Shown in pieces: positions 61,421 through 64,000 of a stretch of 64,000 nucleotides of DNA (the stretch's first letter is position 1; each line of letters opens with the position of its first letter). The translations under genes and the position numbers were made by a program. The notes under the pieces are model-generated. The model was not told the origin of the DNA. It did not search any database and saw only the letters and a list, made by a program, of their open reading frames with translations. The DNA comes from Pseudopontixanthobacter vadosimaris (lineage in GTDB: Bacteria > Pseudomonadota > Alphaproteobacteria > Sphingomonadales > Sphingomonadaceae): the NCBI RefSeq assembly GCF_012979275.1, contig NZ_JABASZ010000032.1, forward strand, positions 62,001 through 126,000, given 5' to 3'.

Positions 61421-62029
61421 GGTTCTGAAAGTGATCGATCGGCGGGTGACCTCCATCGGCGCGATGGAATGTTCCCAATCCTGCCGCGCCGCACCCTCCA
61501 GCAGGTAGAGCGAGCGCGGCGGTAGGGTGACGGACAATCTCGCGAATCTTGCCCGCTCACCCTCACCAGGTGCGGCGGACAATCGCCTGCGGAATCGCAT
61601 GACGGCCGGCGCGCCGAGCGACAGGCCCATGATCCTGCCGTAGATCGGGCGATCGCGATGCCAACCGATCCCCGCACCCGGATCGTAGCGGATCAGCAAG
61701 GCCTGCGCCCAGTCCCGCTCCGCCGTGCCGAGCAGCGAGGCGAGCGTTGCGCGCAGCTCCAGCAGCCAGCCCGGCAGCGGATCGGCTTCGACCTGCACGC
61801 CCTTTTCATGATCATAAGCCCGCCCGTAATGCGCCGTCAGCCGCTTGCCCTCCCACCGCTGGAACCTGAACGGAGCAAGGGGCGCGGCGTCGATCCTGTC
61901 GGCCAGTCCGGCTTCCATCCGTGCCGTGATCGCATCTTCCACCAGCCGCAGGCCGGCTAAGGGCGGCGCGCCGCCGCTTCCATTCGCGAACAGATTGCCC
62001 TGGCGCATCATGTCGAAACACATGGGCAC
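61412..62029 (-). CDS. alkB: AlkB-like 2-oxoglutarate/Fe(II) dioxygenase
   Basis: 205 aa. Iron ligands in [12 protein letters not shown] (His, Asp) and DWEHSIAP (His), and the 2-oxoglutarate Arg in [17 protein letters not shown] and [13 protein letters not shown] are AlkB-typical. Repairs alkylated DNA or RNA bases by oxidative demethylation. No ada gene nearby. Confidence 0.9.
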   Translation of the reverse strand: MPMCFDMMRQGNLFANGSGGAPPLAGLRLVEDAITARMEAGLADRIDAAPLAPFRFQRWEGKRLTAHYGRAYDHEKGVQVEADPLPGWLLELRATLASLLGTAERDWAQALLIRYDPGAGIGWHRDRPIYGRIMGLSLGAPAVMRFRRRLSAAPGEGERARFARLSVTLPPRSLYLLEGAARQDWEHSIAPMEVTRRSITFRTLR

Positions 62030-62129
62030 CGGTGGGCAATTTCGCCACCATCATCGGCAAAACCGCCGCTTTCTCGCCGCTAACTTGTCACTGGCAGAAA
62101 CATTCGCCGCAGTCCGCCGTTCACCCGCC

Positions 62130-62930
62130 ATGACCATAAAAATAGATTTGACATTCTCCTATACCGCCGACGAGCCTGCCGACGTCCTGCTCCAGTTCGA
62201 GGCTGCGGATATTCCCGAGCAGGATATCGTCTCCTGCGAAACGACCTTTGCGGCGAACGATCATTGCGCGCGCGTTCCCGCGCAGGACAATATCGGCGAA
62301 CGCATCTGGATCCGCAGCGAAGGTCGCTTCGATATCACCTATTCCGCCGAGGTGATGGTGCAGCGCCTTCTGACCGACCTTGCGCCGCTGCACCGGATCG
62401 AACCGCATGATCTGCCGGGCGAGACGGTGAAATATCTGTTCGATTCGCGCTACTGCCAGTCGGACCGCTTGCAGAGCTTCGTGAATGATGAATTCGGCGA
62501 GCTTTCCGGCGGCGAACACATCGTCGCCATGCACGATTGGGTGGCGGCGCATTTCAGCTATGTACCGGGTGCCTCCACGGCGGCGACGACCGCGGTGGAC
62601 AGTTTCGTCGAACGGCGCGGTATCTGCCGTGATTACGCCCATGTCATGGTGGCCCTGGCCCGCGCCTCGGCCATTCCGGCGCGCTTCGTCAGCTGCTTCG
62701 CCCCCGGCGTAACCCCACCCGACTTCCACGCGGTCGCCGAAGTCTTCCTGCAGGACCGCACCACGCCCGGCGGCGGCGCATGGTATCTCGTGGATGCGAC
62801 CGGGATGGCTCACGCCGAGGACATCGTGAAGATCGGTGTCGGCAGGGATGCGGCCGATGTCAGCTTCATGACCAGTTTCGGCCCCACCCGGTTCCTCGAG
62901 AAATCGGTGGAGGTAAAACAGGTTGACTGA
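62130..62930 (+). CDS. Transglutaminase-like cysteine protease family protein
   Basis: 266 aa, no signal peptide. A beta-rich N-terminal domain, then the catalytic core: Cys in RRGICRDYAHVMVALARAS, His in PDFHAVAEVFL and Asp in WYLVDATGMAH. Cytoplasmic members of this group lack a known substrate. Divergent from alkB with 100 nt between. Confidence 0.88.
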   Translation: MTIKIDLTFSYTADEPADVLLQFEAADIPEQDIVSCETTFAANDHCARVPAQDNIGERIWIRSEGRFDITYSAEVMVQRLLTDLAPLHRIEPHDLPGETVKYLFDSRYCQSDRLQSFVNDEFGELSGGEHIVAMHDWVAAHFSYVPGASTAATTAVDSFVERRGICRDYAHVMVALARASAIPARFVSCFAPGVTPPDFHAVAEVFLQDRTTPGGGAWYLVDATGMAHAEDIVKIGVGRDAADVSFMTSFGPTRFLEKSVEVKQVD

Positions 62931-63008
62931 GCCTGCCATCCTTACCCGCGCTGCTTCTGCAAGCGGGATCCGGCCGCTTGCGGGCAGAAACACTCACGGG
63001 GCCAGGTG

Positions 63009-64000
63009 ATGCCGCAGGATAGAGCCGCTGCGTTCGTGGCCGACCGCCTGCTGCTGTTCGGCGCGACGGGCGATCTGGCGCGCCGCATGTTGCTGCCCTC
63101 GCTCTGCGCCCTCAATGCGGACGGGCTGCTCGACAAGAACCTGCGGATTGTCGGAACCGCGCGGTCGCAACTCAGCGATGCGGAATATCGCGATCTGGCA
63201 CGGGAAGCGCTGGAACAGCATCTGCCCGCCGACCGGCGCGGCAGCATGGACGCTTTCCTGGGCCGGTTGTCCTATCAACCTCTCGATGCAACGACCCTCG
63301 AAGGTTTCGAAGAACTGGCCGACAGGATCGGCAGGCGCGGCGGAGATGATGCAAGCGGCGGACTGGCAATCTTTCTTTCCACCGCTCCAGCCCTGTTCGA
63401 ACCCACGATCAGGGGCCTGCGCCATTCCGGCCTGACCGAAGGCAATGTGCGGATCGGCCTGGAAAAGCCCCTCGGCACGGACCTCGCCAGCAGCGAAGAG
63501 ATCAACGATGCAGTGGCATCGGCATTCGAGGAAAGCGCGATCTTCCGCATCGATCACTACCTCGGCAAGGAAACCGTCCAGAACCTGCTGGCGCTGCGCT
63601 TCGCCAATATCATGTTCGAACCGCTGTGGAATGCCGCGCATATCGACCATGTGCAGATCACCGTGGCGGAAACCGTCGGCCTAGAAGGACGGGTCGGTTT
63701 CTACGACGGTACCGGCGCGCTGCGCGACATGGTGCAGAACCACATGTTGCAACTGCTCGCACTGGTCGCGATGGAGCCGCCGATCCACTTCGATGCGACC
63801 GCTATCCGGGACGAGAAGGTCAAGGTGCTGCGGGCATTGCGGCAGGTCGCGGCCGGGCAGACGGTCAGGGGCCAATATACGGCCGGAGCGATCGAGGGTC
63901 AGGCGGTGCCGGGCTATGACGATGAACTGGAGGGCGAATCCGATACTGAAACCTTCATTGCCCTGAAGGCGCATGTCGATAATTGGCGCTGGAAAGGCGT
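63009..64000 (+). CDS. zwf: Glucose-6-phosphate 1-dehydrogenase (5' part; runs off the right edge)
   Basis: The first 330 codons of an enzyme usually about 485 aa. LLLFGATGDLARRMLLPSL is the NADP-binding loop, IGLEKPLGTDLAS the substrate loop, and RIDHYLGKETVQNLLALRFA the active site with the catalytic His region. First step of the oxidative pentose phosphate and Entner-Doudoroff routes. An in-frame GTG directly precedes the ATG, so the exact start is uncertain. Confidence 0.95.
   Translation, partial: MPQDRAAAFVADRLLLFGATGDLARRMLLPSLCALNADGLLDKNLRIVGTARSQLSDAEYRDLAREALEQHLPADRRGSMDAFLGRLSYQPLDATTLEGFEELADRIGRRGGDDASGGLAIFLSTAPALFEPTIRGLRHSGLTEGNVRIGLEKPLGTDLASSEEINDAVASAFEESAIFRIDHYLGKETVQNLLALRFANIMFEPLWNAAHIDHVQITVAETVGLEGRVGFYDGTGALRDMVQNHMLQLLALVAMEPPIHFDATAIRDEKVKVLRALRQVAAGQTVRGQYTAGAIEGQAVPGYDDELEGESDTETFIALKAHVDNWRWKG

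Noticed and set aside
1-64000. CRISPR array, transposase-bearing insertion sequence or rRNA operon
   Set aside because: I saw no regularly spaced repeats, no intact transposase frame and no rRNA-like sequence in the window.

Overview
The window looks like a high-GC alphaproteobacterial chromosome, most likely Sphingomonadales (Erythrobacteraceae-like). The grounds are GGAAC-N16-CGTT promoters of the alphaproteobacterial general stress sigma factor EcfG, a complete ccoNOQP-GHIS cbb3 oxidase locus under Fnr-type control, and alphaproteobacterial-style housekeeping genes. Species-level identity is inference.

Region 1 (1-30.8 kb) is the right part of an integrative genomic island. Its right end carries a tyrosine integrase (29419-30588, minus strand) next to the 3' half of a tRNA-Val(CAC) gene (30722-30771), the expected attachment-site duplicate. 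The rest is one unbroken minus-strand gene train of 18 genes. Most junctions are 1-4 nt start/stop overlaps, so it reads as a single operon of about 29 kb. In transcription order: McrB-like GTPase with EVE/PUA-like segments, McrC nuclease, WYL-domain regulator, RelA/SpoT-type HD hydrolase, membrane-anchored DUF4230 protein, peptidase M15-like protein, 1710-aa helicase with a DUF1998 C-terminus, SNF2 helicase, Eco57I/PglX-type adenine methyltransferase, PD-(D/E)XK nuclease, an unknown 190-aa protein, UvrD-like helicase, HNH nuclease, HEPN protein, DUF3883 nuclease-like protein, DUF2779 (dual nuclease-fold) protein, a membrane-anchored uracil-DNA-glycosylase-superfamily protein, and an AAA ATPase running off the left edge. 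The content is that of a composite anti-phage or DNA-modification system: a type IV McrBC-like arm, a DISARM/Druantia-like arm (methyltransferase, SNF2, DUF1998 helicase) and a helicase-nuclease-HEPN arm, apparently with its own regulator and a palindromic operator candidate upstream. No named system I know matches this gene set. Novelty, and co-function of the 18 genes, are inference.

Region 2 (30.8-44 kb) begins with debris from earlier integrations (a repeated integrase-upstream segment and a gene with an in-frame stop). It continues with redox and stress metabolism on the minus strand (FMN reductase, hydrolase/OsmC fusion, succinate-semialdehyde-type dehydrogenase, pirin, DUF5996), a divergent NsrR-like/truncated haemoglobin nitrosative-stress module with a candidate NsrR operator, a DUF488 pseudogene, a lone MreB-like actin, an Rnk-like protein, two divergent envelope lipoproteins sharing back-to-back EcfG promoters, a PAP2 phosphatase and a 5'-truncated nnrS.

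Region 3 (44-53.8 kb) is a microaerobic respiration locus: an Fnr with four cysteines, a second Crp/Fnr-type regulator behind a perfect FNR box, then ccoN-O-Q-P-G-H-I-S with overlapping genes and a putative FNR box upstream.

Region 4 (53.8-64 kb) starts with a fossil of a second integration of a related element (first 27 codons of an integrase, the same upstream repeat, a degenerate tRNA 3' end). It continues into housekeeping genes: sulfotransferase-family protein, serS, surE, a LysM/M23 protein, a potassium-channel protein, a small membrane protein, rimO, alkB, a transglutaminase-like protein and the 5' part of zwf.
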